From: Hordeum vulgare subsp. vulgare
Lineage: Eukaryota > Streptophyta > Magnoliopsida > Poales > Poaceae
Length of the DNA stretch: 64,000 bases
Direction of reading: 5' to 3'
Assembly: GCF_904849725.1 (NCBI RefSeq)
Contig: NC_058520.1
Location: 536,600,083 to 536,664,082 of the forward strand
The notes beneath the pieces were generated by a model. The model had not been told where the DNA came from and made no database searches. It saw nothing but the letters and a program-made list of their open reading frames with translations. A program made the position numbers and the translations under genes. Positions 12,931 through 25,174 of the stretch are shown one piece after another. Position 1 is the first letter of the stretch; the number at the start of each line of letters is the position of its first letter.

Positions 12931-12942
12931 CAAGTGGGAGAC
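12931..12942 (+). other. Polypurine tract of Copia element A
   Basis: The sequence caagtgggagac lies directly before the 3' LTR start TGTTGG at 12943. This is the usual second-strand primer position in BARE-type elements. Confidence 0.8.
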
Positions 12943-13692
12943 TGTTGGAAATATGCCCTAGAGGCAATAATAAAATGGTTATTATCATATTTCCTTGTTC
13001 ATGATAATCGTCTATTGTTCATGCTATAATTGTATTAACAGGAAACAGTAATACATGTGTGAATAAATATATCACAATGTGTCCCTAGCAAGTCTCTACT
13101 TGCCTAGCTCGTTGATCAATAGATGATCATGGTTTCCTGGTCATGGACATTGGATGTCATTGATAACGGGATCACATTATTAGGAGAATGATGTGATGTA
13201 CAAGACCCGATCCTAAGCATAGCACTAGATCGTGTTGCTCGTATGCTAAAGCTTTTCTAATGGCAAGTGTCTTTTCCTTCGACCGTGAGATTGTGCAACT
13301 CCCGGATACCGTAGGAGTTCTTTGGGTGTATCAAGCATCACAACGTAACTGGGTGACTATAAAGGTGCACTACGGGTATCTCTGAAAGTGTGTGTTGGGT
13401 TGGTACGAATCGAGATTAGGATTTGTCACTCCGTGTGACGGAGAGGTATCTCTTGGCCCACTCAGTAGAACATCATCATGAGCTCAATGTGACTAAGGAG
13501 TTAGTCACAGGATGACGTGCTACGGAATGAGTAAAGATACTTACGGTAACGAGATTGAACAAGGTATGGGTATACCGACGATCGAATCTCGAGCAAGTTC
13601 TATGCTGATAGACAAAGGGAATTGTATACGGGATTGATTGAATCCTTGACATCGTGGTTCATCTCATGATATCATCGTGGAACATGTGGGAG
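12943..13692 (+). repeat. 3' LTR of Copia element A, first part
   Basis: The sequence matches 921-1670 closely and stops at gggag (13688-13692), where element C begins. It resumes at 30277. The gggag is repeated at 30272-30276 as the target duplication of C. Confidence 0.93.
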
Positions 13693-15115
13693 TGATAACC
13701 CACAAGTATAGGGGATCGCAACAGTTTTCGAGGGTAGAGTATTAAACCCAAATTTATTGATTCAACTCAAGGGGAAGCGAAAGAATATTCTCAAGTATTA
13801 GCAGCTGAGTTGTCAATTCAACAACACTTGAAAGATTTAGTATCTGCAAAAAGTATCAGTAGCAAAGTAGGGTGATAGCAGCAGTAGCAACGGTAACCAG
13901 CAACAGCAAAGTAACAGCAGTAGCAGCAGAGTAACAGTAGCAACAATGACAGCAATAGCGGCAAAGTAATGTAGCAAGGACCAGTAGTAAAAGACTCGTA
14001 GGAATTGGATCGGTGATGGATGATTATGTCGGATGTGATTCATCATGTAACAGCTATAACACGGAGAGATAAGTAACTAGCTCCCGTTCGTCAATCTAAT
14101 GTAGGCATGTATTCCGTATGTAGTCATACGTGCTTAGGGAAAGGAACTTACATGACATCTATTGTCCATCCCTCCCGTGTCAGCGGGGTCCTAATGGAAA
14201 CTACGGGATATTAAGGTTCTCCTTTTAATAAAGAACCGGACCAACGCATTAACACTTGGTGGATACATGAACTCCTCATACTATGGTCATCTCCGGGAGT
14301 GGTTCCGGCTATTGCCACTCCGGGGTTGCCGGGTGATAACACATAGTAGGTGACTACAACTTGCAAGATAGGATCTAAAACACACATATATTGGCGACAA
14401 CATAATAGGTTCAGATCTGAAATCATGGCACTTGGGCCCTAGTGACAAGCATTAAGCATGGCAAAGTAGTAGCAACATCAATCTCAGAACATAGTGGATA
14501 CTAGGGATCAATCCTCGTCAAAACTAGCTCGATTACATGATAGATCTCATCCAACTCATCACCGTCCAGCAAGCCTACGATGAGATTACTCACAACGGTG
14601 AAGAGCATCATGGAATTGGCGATGAAGGAAGGTTGATGATGACGATGGCGACGATTTCCCCTCTCCGGAGCCCAAAATGGACTCCAGGTCTGCCCTCCTG
14701 ATGAAGAACAGGAGGTGGCGGCGCCTCCGTATCGTAAAACGCGATGAACTCTTCTCCTTGATTTTTTTTCCGGGCGACACGGACTAAATAGAGCTGAGAT
14801 TGGAGGCAGTGGAGCGTCGTGGGCTCCACAAGCCTGCCAGGCGCGGCCAGGGGGGCCCGCGCCTGGTGGGCTTGTGGGCTCATAGCTCCACCCCTCCGGT
14901 TGATTCTTGTGCCAGTATTTTTCATTAATTCCAGAAAAAAATCTCTGTAAACTTTCAAGTCATTCCGAGATCTTTTATTTCTGCGCAAAAACAACACCAT
15001 GGCAATTATGCTAAAAACAACGTTAGTCCGGGTTAGTTCCATTCAAATCATGCAAATTAGAGTCCAAAACGAGGGCAAAAGAGTTCAGAAAAGTAGATAC
15101 GATGGAGACGTATCA
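13693..15115 (-). repeat. 3' LTR (element orientation) of Athila-type element C
   Basis: On the + strand it begins TGATAACCC and ends GACGTATCA. It contains a CAG/AAC-rich stretch (about 13865-13970) and a strong inverted repeat, ccacaagcc...gggcttgtgg, at 14826-14877. The matching copy lies at 28849-30271. Confidence 0.9.
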
Positions 15116-16116
15116 ACTCCCGCAAGCTTAAAGCCTTGCTTGTTCTCAAGCAATTCAGTTGACAAACTGAAAGAGACAAAAGAAAAACTTTGATGAACTC
15201 TGTTTGATCTTGTTGATGCAACTATGTCTAACTCATATCCAGAATTTCAGCAAGATCACAAGCAAACCACATAAGCAAATGACATCTAGGTCTCACGGTA
15301 AACTCATATCAATGGCATAATCAACTAGCGAGCAAATAATAATAAGTTTAAAATGTCAACACTTCAATCAAAACAATCATGAAGCAGTACGAATAGATGG
15401 TATCTCGCTAGCTCTTTCTGAGACCGCAAAACATAAATGCATAGCACCTTCAAAGACCAAGGGCTGACTAAACATTGTAATTCATGGCAAAGAAGATCCA
15501 GTCACAGTCATACTCAATCATAGTTAAAAGCAAAGCATAAAAATGACAAAGGTGCTCTCTAATTGGTGCTTTTGTAAGAGGAGGATGACTCAATAGGAAC
15601 ATAAATAGACAAGCCCTTCGCAGAGGGAAGCATTGATTTGCAGAGGTGCCAGAGCTCAAGCTTTGAAAATAGAGATAATAATTTTGGGTGGCATGCTTTC
15701 ATTGTCAACGCAATGAATAAGAGTTCTCAACATCTTCCACGCTACACATGCTATAAGCGGTTCCCAAACAGAAAAGTAAAGTTTTGACTCCCCCACCACC
15801 AATCAATCACACTCCACGGCTAGCCGAATCCTCGGGTACCGTCCATACCAGCATCAATCCAGGGGGAGTTTTGTTTGCAATTATCTTTTCGATTTGAGCA
15901 TGGAACTAGGAATTCCAATTACCGGCCCCTTTCTCGTGAATGATAATGAATAAACACATATCGAGGATAACACGCCTAGCATGGAGGATACTGATAGCCC
16001 CCTGTCACCACATGAGCGGTTCGGGCATGCAAAACAGATTATTTCTTGAAGGTTTAGAGAGTGGCACATGCAAATTACTTGGAACGGCAGGTAGATACCG
16101 CATATAGGTAGGTATG
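15116..16116. other. Non-coding internal region of element C (3' side) with polypurine tract
   Basis: The first bases (actcccgcaagctt) read on the - strand as aagcttgcgggagt, a polypurine tract next to the LTR. I see no coding sequence in the remaining kilobase. The last five bases, gtatg (16112-16116), are the imperfect target duplication of element D. Confidence 0.6.
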
Positions 16117-17676
16117 TGCTACGGCAACAAAAATTCTTCCCCGACAGTGGTGCCAGAGATCCTTCTGTCGTCTCTTGGGCTTGCGTTGGTTCTTCCCTTG
16201 AAGAGGAAAGGGTGATGCAGCACAGGAGCAGTAAGTATTTCCCTCAGTTTGAGAACCAAGGTATCAATCCAGTAGGAGAATCTCGTCAAGTCCAGAGTAC
16301 GTGCACAAACACAAAAGAGCTTCCACCCAACGCTATAAAGGGGTTGTCAATCCCTTCAAGATTGTTTGCAAAGTGAGATCTGAAGGCGGAAAGTGCAACG
16401 AAGTAAAAAGTGTAAGGCTGAAAATATGGTGTGGAGTAGACCCTGGGGGCCATAGTGTTCACTAGAGGATTCTCTCAAAATAACAAGTATTACGGTGGGT
16501 GAAAAAATTATTGTCGAGCAATTGATAGAACCGCGCAAAGTCATGACGATATCTAAGGCAATGGTCATACATATAGGCATCATGTCCGAGACAAGTAGAC
16601 CGATACTTTCTGCATCTACTACTATTACTCCACACATCGACCGCTATCCAGCATGCATCTAGTGTATTAAGTTCATGACGAATAGAGTAACGCCTTAAGC
16701 AAGATGACATGATGTAGAGGGATAATCTCAAACCAATGATGAAAACCCCATCTTTTTACCCTTGATGGCAACAACATGATGCGTGCCTCGCTACCCCTTC
16801 TGTCACTGGGTGAGGTCACCGCACGGTATGAACACAAAACCAAGCACTTCTCACATTGCAAGAATCATAGATCTAGTTGGCCAGACAAAACCCACAACTC
16901 GAAGAGAATTACAAGGATATGAAATCATGCATAAGAGAGATCAGAAGAAACTCAAATGAGATTCATAGATAATCTGATCATAAATCCACAATTCATCGGA
17001 TCTCGATAAACACACCACAAAAGAAGATTACATCGGATAGATCTCACCGAAGATCATGGAGAACTTTGTATTGAAGATCTAAGAGAGAGAAGATGCCATC
17101 TAGTTACTAGCTATGGACCCGTAGGTCTATGGTGAACTACTCACGCATCATCGGAAGGTCATGGTTTTGATGAAGAAGCCCTCCGTATCTGAATCCCCCC
17201 TCCCGCAGGGCACCAGAACGTGCTCCAGATGGGATCTTGCGGAGACAAAAGCTTGCGGCGACGGAAAAGTACTTTTGCTGATCTCTTCATTTTTTTGGGA
17301 TTTTTAGGGAATATATAGGCGCAAAACCTAGGGCAAAGGGTCCTCAGGGAGCCCACAAGCCAGGGGGCCGCGACCTCCCCCTGGCCACGCCATGAGGGCT
17401 TGTGGGGTCCCTGGTGGGCCCCTGCCCTTATTCTCCGGTTCTCCGATCTTTTTCTGTTCCGAAAAAAATCTTTTTGGCAGTTTCATTCCGTTTGGACTCC
17501 GTTCAAAATCCTCCTCTGAAAGGGGTCAAAAACATGGAAAAAACAAGAACTGTCACTTGGCACTGAGTTAATAAGTTAGTCCCAAAAAATATATAAAAGG
17601 TATACAAAACATCCAAAGTTTGACAAGATAATAGCATGAGACCATCAAAAATTATAGATATGTTGGAGACGTATCA
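16117..17676 (-). repeat. Left LTR of element D
   Basis: On the + strand it runs from TGCTACGGC to GACGTATCA. An inverted repeat around cccacaagcc...gggcttgtgggg lies at about 17351-17405. About six differences from the right copy were counted in the first 150 bp. Confidence 0.85.
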
Positions 17677-18602
17677 AGCATCCCCAAGCTTAACTCCTGC
17701 TCGTCCTCGAGTAGGGAAGTGATAAAGAATGATTTTTTTATGTGGAATGCTACCTAGCATAGTTGTCCTTTGCAACTTCTTTCACGCGACATGAATGTTC
17801 AGATCCATAAGATTCAAAACAATAGTTTGCTATTGACATGAAAACAATAATACTTCAAGCAAACTAGCAGAGTAATCATGAACTTTCAAAATAACAAGGC
17901 CAAGGAAAGTTGTCCCTACAAAATCATATAGTCTGGCTATGCTCCATCATCCTCACACAACTAATGTAAATCATGCACTACCCCGGTATTGGCCAAGTAA
18001 TTGTTTTCACACTCTTACTTTCTCAAACTTTTTATAACTATCACGCAATACATGAGCGCGAGCCATGGATATAGCACTATAGGTGGAATAGAGTGTGGTG
18101 GTGGTTGTGAGACAAAAAGGAGGAGATGGTCACATTGACTCGGTGTATCAAAAAGGCTATGGATATGCCCATTAATAGATATCAATGTGAATGAGTAGGG
18201 ATTGCCATACAAAGGATGCACTAGAGCTATAAGTATGTGAAAGCTCAAAAGGAGAACTAGTGGGTGTGCATCCAACTTGCTTGCTCACGAAGACCTAGGG
18301 CAATTTTGAGGAAGCCCATCATTGGAATATACAAGCCAAGTTATATAATGAAAATTCCCACTACCATATGGTAGTCACAAAGCAAGAAGCTCTCAATCAT
18401 GAAGAACATGGTGCTATTATGAAGCACGAGTGTGGAAAAAGATAGTAGCATTATCCCTTCTCTCTTTTTCTCTTTTTTTTATTTGGGCTCTTAGGCCTCT
18501 CTTTTTTCTTTTCTTTTCTTTTATTTTTTGGCTCTTTGGCCTTTTTTTTATTTCCTCACATGGGATAATGCTCTAATAATGATGATCATCACACTTTTCT
18601 TC
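17677..18602. other. Internal region of element D, non-coding
   Basis: No reading frame of interest is present. A T-rich part at 18455-18560 repeats the words gggctcttaggcc and ggctctttggcc between poly-T runs. The region is far too short for gag or pol. Confidence 0.6.
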
Positions 18603-20117
18603 TCCTACGGCAACAAAAGTTCTTCCCCGACAGTGGTGCTAGAGATCCTTCTGTCGTCTCTTGAGCTTGCGTTGGTTCTTCCCTTGAATAGGAAAGGGTG
18701 ATGCAGCACAGGAGCAGTAAGTATTTCCCTTAGTTTGAGAACCAAGGTATCAATCCAGTAGGAGAATCTCGTCAAGTCCAGAGTACCTGCGCAAACACAA
18801 AAGAGCTTGCACCCAGCGCTATAAAGGGGTTGTCAATCCCTTCAAGATTGTTTGCAAAGTGAGATCTGAAGGCGGAAAGTGCAACGAAGTAAAAAGTGTA
18901 AAGCTGAAAATATGGTGTGGAGTAGACCCTAGGGGCCATAGTGTTCACTAGAGGATTCTCTCAAAATAGCAAGTATTACGGTGGGTGAACAAATTACTGT
19001 CGAGCAATTGATAGAACCGCGCAAAGTCATGACGATATCTAAGGCAATGATCATACATATAGGCATCACGTCTGACACAAGTAGACCGATACTTTCTGCA
19101 TCTACTACTATTACTCCACACATCGACCGCTATCCAGCATGCATCTAGTGTATTGAGTTCATGACGAACAGAGTAACGCCTTAAGCAAGATGACATGATG
19201 TACAGGATAATCTCAAACCAATGATGAAAACCCCATCTTTTTACCCTTGATGGCAACAACACGATGCGTGCCTCGCTACCCCTTCTGTCACTGGGTGAGG
19301 TTACCGCACGGTATGAACCCAAAACCAAGCACTTCTCCCATTGCAAGAATCATAGATCTAGCTGGCCAGACAAAACCCACAACTCGAAGAGAATTAGAAG
19401 GATATGAAATCATGCATAAGAGAGATCAGAAGAAACTCAAATAAGATTCATAGATAATCTGATCATAAATCCACAATTCATCGGATCTCGACAAACACAC
19501 CGCAAAAGAAGATTACATCGGATAGATCTCCATGAAGATCATGGAGAACTTTGTATTGAAGATCCAAGAGAGAAAAAGCCATCTAGTTACTAGTTATGGA
19601 CCCGTAGGTCTATGGTGAACTACTCACGCATCATCGGAGAGGTCATGGTGTTGATGAAGAAGCCCTCCGTATCCGAATCCCCCTCCGGCAGGGCACCAGG
19701 ACGTGCCCCGGATGGGATCTTGCGGAGACAGAAGCTTGCGGCGGCGGAAAAGTACTTTTGATGATCCCTTCATTTTTTTTGGGATTTTTAGGGAATATAT
19801 AGGCGCAAAACCTAGAGCAAAGGGGCCTCAGGGAGCCCACAAGCCAGGGGCCGCGGCCTCCCCCCTGGCAGCGCCATGAGGGCTTGTGGGGTCCCTGGTG
19901 GGCCCCTGCCCTGATTCTCCGGCTCTCCGATCTTTTTCGGTTCCAGAAAAAATCTTTTTGGCAGTTTCATTCCGTTTGGACTCCGTTCAAAATCCTCCTC
20001 TGAAAGGGCTCAAAAACATGGGAAAAACAGGAAGTGGCACTTGGCACTGAGTTAATAAGTTAGTCCCAGAAAATATATAAAAGGTATACAAAACATCTAA
20101 AGTTTGACAAGATAATA
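18603..20117 (-). repeat. Right LTR of element D, first part
   Basis: The sequence is nearly the same as 16117-17632 and breaks at taata (20113-20117), where element E is inserted. The last 43 bp of the LTR continue at 25132-25174. Confidence 0.88.
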
Positions 20118-23100
20118 TGTGACAGCCCGAGACCGACGTTCCAGAAGATTCCCCCTTCTTTTCCGTTTTCGTCGTGTGATTAGAAGTATTCGTTGCATCG
20201 TCATGTAGTTGCATCATCGCATCATGCATGGCATCATGTCATCGGTGTTTTGTCGGTGTTGCTTGTTGCTTCGTGTTGTTGGGTGTTAGTGTTTCGTGAG
20301 TGGCGTCGTTTGTTGGCGCGATGAGAGAGGGAGCGTGAGAGCCACCATTAAACCCTGTTGCACCGCAGACCTAAAACCCTCCTCTCCCCTCCTAAGTTGT
20401 TTTGTGGTTTTGCTAAAGATTTCCAACTTTACCCCTCTTCCAAAATATTCGTCTTCTTTTTAAAAGTCCTTTTATTAAACGTAGGGGCAACCCTTAGGTT
20501 TTATTTTAACTCTCCGTTTGTCTTATTTTAAAACCCTCCCATTTTATTTCTCTTTTAAAAGGCTTCTATTTATCCTTTAAATAAAGAGGTTTTATTTAAT
20601 ACTTTTAAAAAGGGGTTATCTTATTTTTTTCTTGTTAAAAGAGTTTTAATTTAATTCTTCAAAAGGGTGTTGATTTTTAATTCTTTTAAAAAAAAGGTTT
20701 GGTTTTTTTTTATTCTTTTAAGAAGGGTTTTATTTTAAATCTTAAAAGGATTTCTTTTTATTTGTTTAAGAAAAAGCCTAAACTATTTATAGTTGGGGTT
20801 TGTTTTAAATGGGTAAAAGACACTATCTTTAGTTTGTTTTTATTTCGTTGGAAAAGACCTTTCTTTTAACAGATTTCTGTTTTAAGGGTTTTTTTTTCAA
20901 AAGAAAAAAAAACAAAGTGCATCACGGGGAGGGAGCCCAGCCCAGCCGGCCAGGCCCATGCCTCCTCCCTGACCTAGTGCCGACACCCCAGACCCCCATC
21001 TCCCCCGTGCCGCCGCCCAGCGCCCCGCGACCTGGCCTCCCCTGCTCGAGGGCCGCGCCGTCAGCCCCGAGCCCCCCGCCGGTCGCCGCCAAGCCCCTCC
21101 TGCCGCCTCCTCTTCATCCCGAGCGCGCCAGCCACCTGCAGGAGACCCGCCGCCTGCGCTCGCCGTCGCCCCGAGTTCCCCGCCGCCGGCAGCCCCGCGC
21201 TCCGCCTCCGCGGCGACGCCCCGTCGTGCTCGCGAGCCGGCCGCCTCGCCCTCTGCTCCTCTTCTCTGAGTTCGAGCCGCCGCCCTCGCCCTGCAGCGCC
21301 ATTGTCACCCGCGCCTCGCCCCCGTCGCCGTCATGGCCGCGCCGTCAGCGAGCCGCCCCGCGCGCCGCCCTGCCGTGCCCGCCGCCAGGGGCTCCCCTCC
21401 GCCGCGTTGCGCGTCGTGGACGCCACCTCCTCCTCGGACCTCGCCCCCGCGCGCCATGCTGGTCGCCCCTCGACCCGAGCGCGCTGCCGCCGCCGTCTGC
21501 TGCGAGGATAGCTCCTCCCCTCGCCCCTGCTTCCCCCAGGCCCGGTCGTCGCCCCGTCGGCCTCGCCCCCTGGTCGTCCTTGCTCGTTCCCGGTCGCCGC
21601 CCCGTCGAGCTCGCCGGACCGCCGTTCCTTTGCCGACGCCGAGGTAGCTTGCCGCTGTGCCACGGCCTCTCGTTTTGCTGTTGCGCGCGTTGCCTGCTGC
21701 CCTGCTTGCCTGCAGACGCTGATGCTGATTGCTGTTGCTGCTCGTCGACGCCGCGTTAGCTGTTGTTGGCTTGTTGTTGCTGTCGCGTGAGGTAGTGTGT
21801 TGCCGTTGTTGCTCCGTGTGCCGTGCTGTTGCTGTTGCTTGCCGCTGAGCTGCTGCCCTGCTTGTTGTTGCTGCTGCCGGCTGCAGCCCGTCGCTGTTGC
21901 TGTCCGCTGTTGTGTCGCTGCCATTTCTTACTGTCGCTAGCATTGCTGTGCCGCCGTTTTGCTGCTGCGTGGTTGTTGATGTCCCGTGTTGTGCGAAGGT
22001 GCTAACGCCATGGCTGATCTCGCTGCTGGGCCATGCCGTTGCTGTCCATCGCTGCCTCGTTTTGCGGTTGTTGATGTCGTTCGCTGCTGCTTGGAGTTGC
22101 GTGCGCCGCTGCCGAGTGCTCGCGAGTGGCTAGCTTAGCTGTTGCTGTCGCCCCGCGCTCATGCTGTTGTGTTGTCCTGTGTCGCTGGTGCTTTGCTATT
22201 GCTGTTGAGCTGTTGTAGCTGCCGGCCGAGGCATGGTGCTGTTGTAGCCGCTTGCGTGTGTGCTGCCTGAAGCTTTGCTAAGTTGTTGTGCGTTTTGCTG
22301 CTAGCTAGTCGTGCTATAGCTTGCTGCCGTCGCTGTCGTAGCTGTTGTAGTCGTGTCGCCGCTGTCGCTGGTTGCCGTCGCTGCGTGCATGATCACCGCC
22401 TTCGTGGGTCCTCAACAAGTTCGCCACGAGCACCACGACGCCCCCACGACCCCGGACATCTATGGATTCGTGAACGACTACCGACGCCGAAGACCGTCTG
22501 CCGACGCCGAGAGTACAACTACCGTCGACGAGACCGTGTACCACTACCTCAACTACCGGCGCGTGAATGACTACTTCCACGACGACCACGACGTCCGCTT
22601 CGACCGAACCCCTCCGATTCGCACGCGTCGAAGGTATACCGATGGGACATGTCGTGTACCGTGTGCTAGTGATGTACGGATGTGTGTGTTGTACAAGTCG
22701 AATGCACGTTTGCACCGTATGTATGCACCGTTTATTTGCCGTGCACATCGTCCTCCTTTTCGTCGGGCCCTCGACACTTGGGAACCCGAGATACGGGAAC
22801 ACCCCATCTTTATTTTCCGTTCCCGCACGCGTTCGTATACGTTGGCACCGGTTTCTCCTCGAGTTATCGGGACCGGAATGTTGCCGTGGCATCGTTTCCG
22901 ATTTGCCGCCATGGTTTCCTCTCGCTCACCATGGCATCACCATGCTTATTTCCTCCTTGTCGTGATGTTTGAACTCGCATGCATGACGCATTCATGGCAT
23001 ATATTTTTTTGTGTTGCTTGTTCTTGTGCCGTAGCTCCGTTCAAAGTCCGACGTGCTGTCGACTAGGTTGTCATGTAGGTTCATCGCTCACCCCTTGCCA

Positions 23101-25126
23101 TGTTAACAACATTTAATATTGCCGTGATAATTAATGGGAGTTAATTAAATATTTAAACGTGGAGTTTCGTCGATATGCAACCCGTTGCATATCGAGCTTC
23201 ATTTAATGTGTAGTGTATGTGTGAGGTGTTTTGCCGTGCCATCCCGTGCATCGAAGACCTGTTCATGCATCATATTAGGGTTGCGTCATGTCTTGCTTTG
23301 TGGTGGTGAATACTTGTGTTGATGTTGTTTCCGGTTTCCTCCGTCTCGATAGAGTTCCGCAAGCGTGTCGGAATGTGAGGACCGTTCGACTACGTCGGTT
23401 CGCTGACTTCACCGAGTTGTTCTTCTTCCAAGCGGGATCTCAGGCAAGATGATCATTTCCCCAGATACCATTACTATCATTGCCATGCTAGTTATTTCGA
23501 TTCTATCGTTTATGTCTCGTTGCCTACCACATGTTTCCATGTCAGCCACTCAACAATGCAAATGTTTACCCTCAACCTGTTCGACCTAGCAAACCACTGA
23601 TTGGCTATGTTACTGCTTGCTTAACCCTGTTGATAGCGTTGCTAGTTGCAGGTGCAGTTGCTTCCATGTGATAACATGGGTTCCTTGTCATATCACCATA
23701 TTAATGCTATTTAATTTAATGCACCTATATACTTGGTAAAAGGTGGAAGGCTCGGCCTTTCTAGCCTGGAGTTTTGTTCCACCTTTGCCCCCCTTAGTTT
23801 CCGGCTACCGGTGTTATTTTCCATAAATGAGCGCTCCTAACACGATCGGGGTCGTTATGGGGACCCCCTTGATAATTCGTTTTAGATTAAAGCTGGTCTG
23901 GCAAGGCCCAACTTTGGTACTACATTTGCCTAATAACTAATGAACTGCATAGGGAGTAATTAACCCGAGGAAATTTAATCAACCCCCGGGCCAGTGCTCC
24001 TCATGAGTGTTGGTCCAAAACAGAGCAGCTTATTAACGCTACCCGGGGCAACTCGGCGTTTGGCGTGGTAACCATCGCTCATCCGTCGTGTCCTGAGAAC
24101 GAGGTACGCGACTCCTATCGGGATCGTCGACGCGTCGGGCGGCCTTGCTGGATTAGTTTTACCTTTGACGGAATATCTTGTGCATCGGGATTCCGGTGAC
24201 GCTTTGGGTAATCTCAGAGTTGAGGTTTTCCACTAGGGAATCCGACGAGATCGCGAGCTTCGTGATTGAGGATTTCTATGCGGCTTGTGGTAATTTGTGA
24301 TGGACTAGTTGGAGCACCCCTGCAGGGTTAAATCTTTTCGGAAAGCCGTGCCCGCGGTTATGTGGCAACGTGGATACTTTGTTTAACACTGGTTCTAGAT
24401 AACTTGAAGTTAACTTAATTAAAATATGCCAACTATGTGCGTAACCGTGACTGTCTCTTTCGTGAGTTCCTTCTCCGATCGAGGACACGGTGGGGTTATG
24501 TTTGACGTAGGTAGGTGTTCAGGATCATTCAGTTGATCATCTGAAGTTCACGCCCGCTATGTGTAGATCTTCCCCCTCTTATATCTGGTACTCGTAAGTT
24601 TAGCCACCAAATATATGCTTAGCCGCTGCTGCAACCTCACCACTTAACCATGCCTCACCCATTAAGCTTTGCTAGTCTTGATACCTTTGGAAATGAGATT
24701 GCTGAGTCCCCTGTGGCTCACAGATTACTACAACACCAGTTGCAGGTACAGGTAAAGGTTACGTGACGCGAGCGCGTTGATTGTTCATTTGGAGTTGCTT
24801 CTTCTTCTTCTTCTTCTTCTTCTTCTTCGATCTAGGATGGGTTCCAGGCCGGCAGCCTGGGATAGCAAGGATGGACGTCGTTCTTCTTTTGTCGTTTGTT
24901 TTCGTCCGTAGTTGGACCCTGCTCTTACTCTTGATGATTATGTAATGTACTGATGTGACTCTGATGTAGCTTGTGGCGAGTGTAAGCCAACTCTGAATAT
25001 ATAACTCTTCTTTTCAGTACATGTACTTGTAACGATATCCATTCTTGCGACACGACGAGATGCACTTCTATCCCTGACGAGGTCTTCGTGCCAAATTGAG
25101 GATAGGGTCGCATCTTGGGCGTGACA
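20118..25126. mobile_element. Approximately 5.0-kb putative solo LTR (E)
   Basis: The segment begins TGTGACAGCCC and ends GGGCGTGACA, so the ends are TG...CA and form an imperfect short inverted repeat. It is flanked by a perfect 5-bp duplication taata (20113-20117 and 25127-25131). It has no second LTR, primer site, polypurine tract or retroviral domain. The simplest reading is one very long LTR left by recombination between two LTRs. It holds an AT-rich part (20450-20880), a very GC-rich part (20930-21650), a gctgttgct-rich part (about 21650-22380) and a (ttc)n run. The long open frames in the GC-rich part are compositional. The family, perhaps Tat-like, was not identified. Confidence 0.75.
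24799..24829 (+). repeat. (TTC)n microsatellite in element E
   Basis: About ten perfect cttctt trinucleotide units lie inside the putative solo LTR. Confidence 0.9.
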
Positions 25127-25131
25127 TAATA

Positions 25132-25174
25132 GCATGAAACAATCAAAAATTATAGATACGTTGGAGACGTATCA
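25132..25174 (-). repeat. Right LTR of element D, terminal part
   Basis: The 43 bp, gcatgaaacaatc... to gacgtatca, complete the LTR interrupted at 20117 and match 17634-17676. Confidence 0.85.

Larger units (their letters stand above)
16117..25174 (-). mobile_element. Short Athila-derived element D with almost no internal region
   Basis: The left LTR spans 16117-17676 (1560 bp). The right LTR spans 18603-20117 plus 25132-25174 (1558 bp in total) and is split by element E. The target duplication is gtatg/ctatg (16112-16116 and 25175-25179, one mismatch). The internal region is only 926 bp and non-coding. The polypurine tract is visible beside the left LTR (tccccaagctt on the + strand, 17681-17691). 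No canonical tRNA-Asp primer site lies beside the right LTR, but a similar motif lies inside both LTRs. The element appears non-autonomous. The LTRs resemble Sabrina/WHAM-like families from memory. Confidence 0.85.

Noticed and set aside
13865..13970. CAG/AAC-rich stretch as a possible glutamine-coding repeat or CRISPR-like array
   Set aside because: It is an irregular trinucleotide-rich part of the LTR of element C, present in both LTR copies, with no spacer structure and no gene.
20848..21943. Long open frames on both strands (303 aa on +, 212 and 197 aa on -)
   Set aside because: They lie in a very GC-rich block of a putative solo LTR, overlap each other on both strands, consist of P/R/A-rich low-complexity sequence and show no domain.
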